Assembly (NCBI RefSeq): GCF_001570525.1
Contig: NZ_BBXC01000007.1
Span: 874,566-938,565 of the forward strand
DNA: 64,000 nt
Direction of reading: 5' to 3'
From: Herbidospora sakaeratensis
GTDB taxonomy: Bacteria > Actinomycetota > Actinomycetes > Streptosporangiales > Streptosporangiaceae
Below, piece after piece: positions 63,499-64,000 of the stretch (positions are counted from its first letter, which is position 1; every line of letters starts with the position of its first letter). The notes below the pieces were generated by a model that saw only the letters and a list, made by a program, of their open reading frames with translations, was not told the DNA's origin and ran no database searches. The position numbers and the translations under genes were made by a program.

Positions 63499-64000
63499 AT
63501 GCGGGCATCCGAAAAGACCCATGCGGCGGACGGACTGGCCACGCGGGGATGGGCGGTCGTACGGGGCGCCTGGGACGTGCCCACCCACGCCCAGGCGCTC
63601 CGTTTCGCCGCCCTGTTCGGCCGGCCCTCGGCCCGCGACGGCGGCCGTGCCGTCTGGGAGGTCCGGCCGCGGCCACCCGGCGGCACGTTCTCCCAGCGCG
63701 GCGGACCGGTTCCGCTGCACACCGACGCGCAGTACCACCCCGACCCCGAGGACCTGGTCTGCCTGTTCGCGGTCCGGCCGGCCGCCGACGGGGGCGACTC
63801 GCTGCTGCTGCCCGCGAGCGGGGCCCTCGCCGCGCTGCGCGCCCGCCCCGACGGGGCGCGGGCCGAGGCCGCCCTGCGGCGCCCGCGGTGGGCGTGGCGG
63901 ATCCCGGCCGTATTCGCCGCAGGGCGGGCCGCGCCGCCCGCGCCGGTGCTCTCCGGGGACACCGTGCGCTGGCGGCCCGACAACCTCGTCCCGTCCGGGG
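63499..64000 (+). CDS. TauD/TfdA-type Fe(II)/2-oxoglutarate dioxygenase, 3' end outside window
   Basis: The first 167 residues are present. The metal-binding HxD appears as PLHTDAQYHPDPEDL, followed by GGDSLLLPA, both typical of the TauD/TfdA and clavaminate-synthase-like family. The second metal His and the oxoglutarate Arg lie beyond the window. Substrate unknown; relatives hydroxylate amino acids (including NRPS-bound ones) or sulfonates. ATG with AGGAG 7 bases upstream. Divergent from the TetR/TPR gene, whose operator lies between. Confidence 0.82.
   Translation, partial: MRASEKTHAADGLATRGWAVVRGAWDVPTHAQALRFAALFGRPSARDGGRAVWEVRPRPPGGTFSQRGGPVPLHTDAQYHPDPEDLVCLFAVRPAADGGDSLLLPASGALAALRARPDGARAEAALRRPRWAWRIPAVFAAGRAAPPAPVLSGDTVRWRPDNLVPSG

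Overview
The window is high-GC DNA (roughly 70% by eye) with the codon use, TTG/GTG starts, four-base ATGA gene overlaps and gene families of a filamentous actinomycete. An MbtH-dependent NRPS, geosmin synthase, a Methyltransf_19 protein, WGR/DUF4132 and nSTAND1-WD40 proteins fit a Streptosporangiales-like genome. That placement is inference. No rRNA, tRNA, CRISPR array or intact transposon was seen.

Layout. (1) 1-17.5 kb: the 3' part of a giant NRPS gene (5' end outside the window) plus an ATGA-coupled mbtH. It holds a partial methyltransferase-interrupted adenylation domain and five full modules, two with serine codes and one resembling hydroxyornithine with a built-in N-methyltransferase. 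It ends in an epimerization domain with no thioesterase, which suggests a hydroxamate-type siderophore. (2) 17.6-22.7 kb, minus strand: a two-gene cassette with a small Pepco/Trypco-like protein and a 1598-residue caspase-HSP90 ATPase protein ending in eight repeats. (3) 22.97-32.8 kb: a tight five-gene operon of WGR-DUF4132, MoxR AAA+ ATPase, DUF5682, VWA and SWIM-finger proteins. (4) 32.9-37.2 kb: a membrane nSTAND1 NTPase with 14 WD40 repeats. Regions 2-4 look like a biological-conflict or stress-signalling island. (5) 37.3-41.8 kb, minus strand: an iron-box-controlled operon with a heterodimeric ABC exporter-fold transporter and a siderophore-binding lipoprotein, then a solute-binding/VWA protein. 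(6) 43.6-46.0 kb: lipoprotein plus MHS-type MFS transporter, divergent from a GntR/FCD regulator. (7) 46.3-49.1 kb: HxlR regulator and cytosolic GH13 amylase, divergent from a LUD protein. (8) 49.1-55.3 kb: HAD remnant, metallophosphoesterase, serine hydrolase, and a second SWIM protein coupled to a large repeat protein. (9) 55.6-60.0 kb: geosmin synthase with an unusual Pro/Ala pentapeptide insertion, a Methyltransf_19 protein and a HTH-adenylate cyclase. (10) 60.0-64.0 kb: small membrane protein, FetB-like permease, TetR/TPR regulator with a strong operator, and the start of a TauD-like dioxygenase.

How the parts may work together. The NRPS and the iron-box transporter operon would make one siderophore locus if the 20-kb conflict island were removed, so the island may have inserted into it. 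The conflict island combines a suicide protease with chaperone-type ATPase control, a MoxR/VWA remodelling machine and a membrane STAND sensor. It is the most interesting part of the window, although each piece belongs to a recognisable family.
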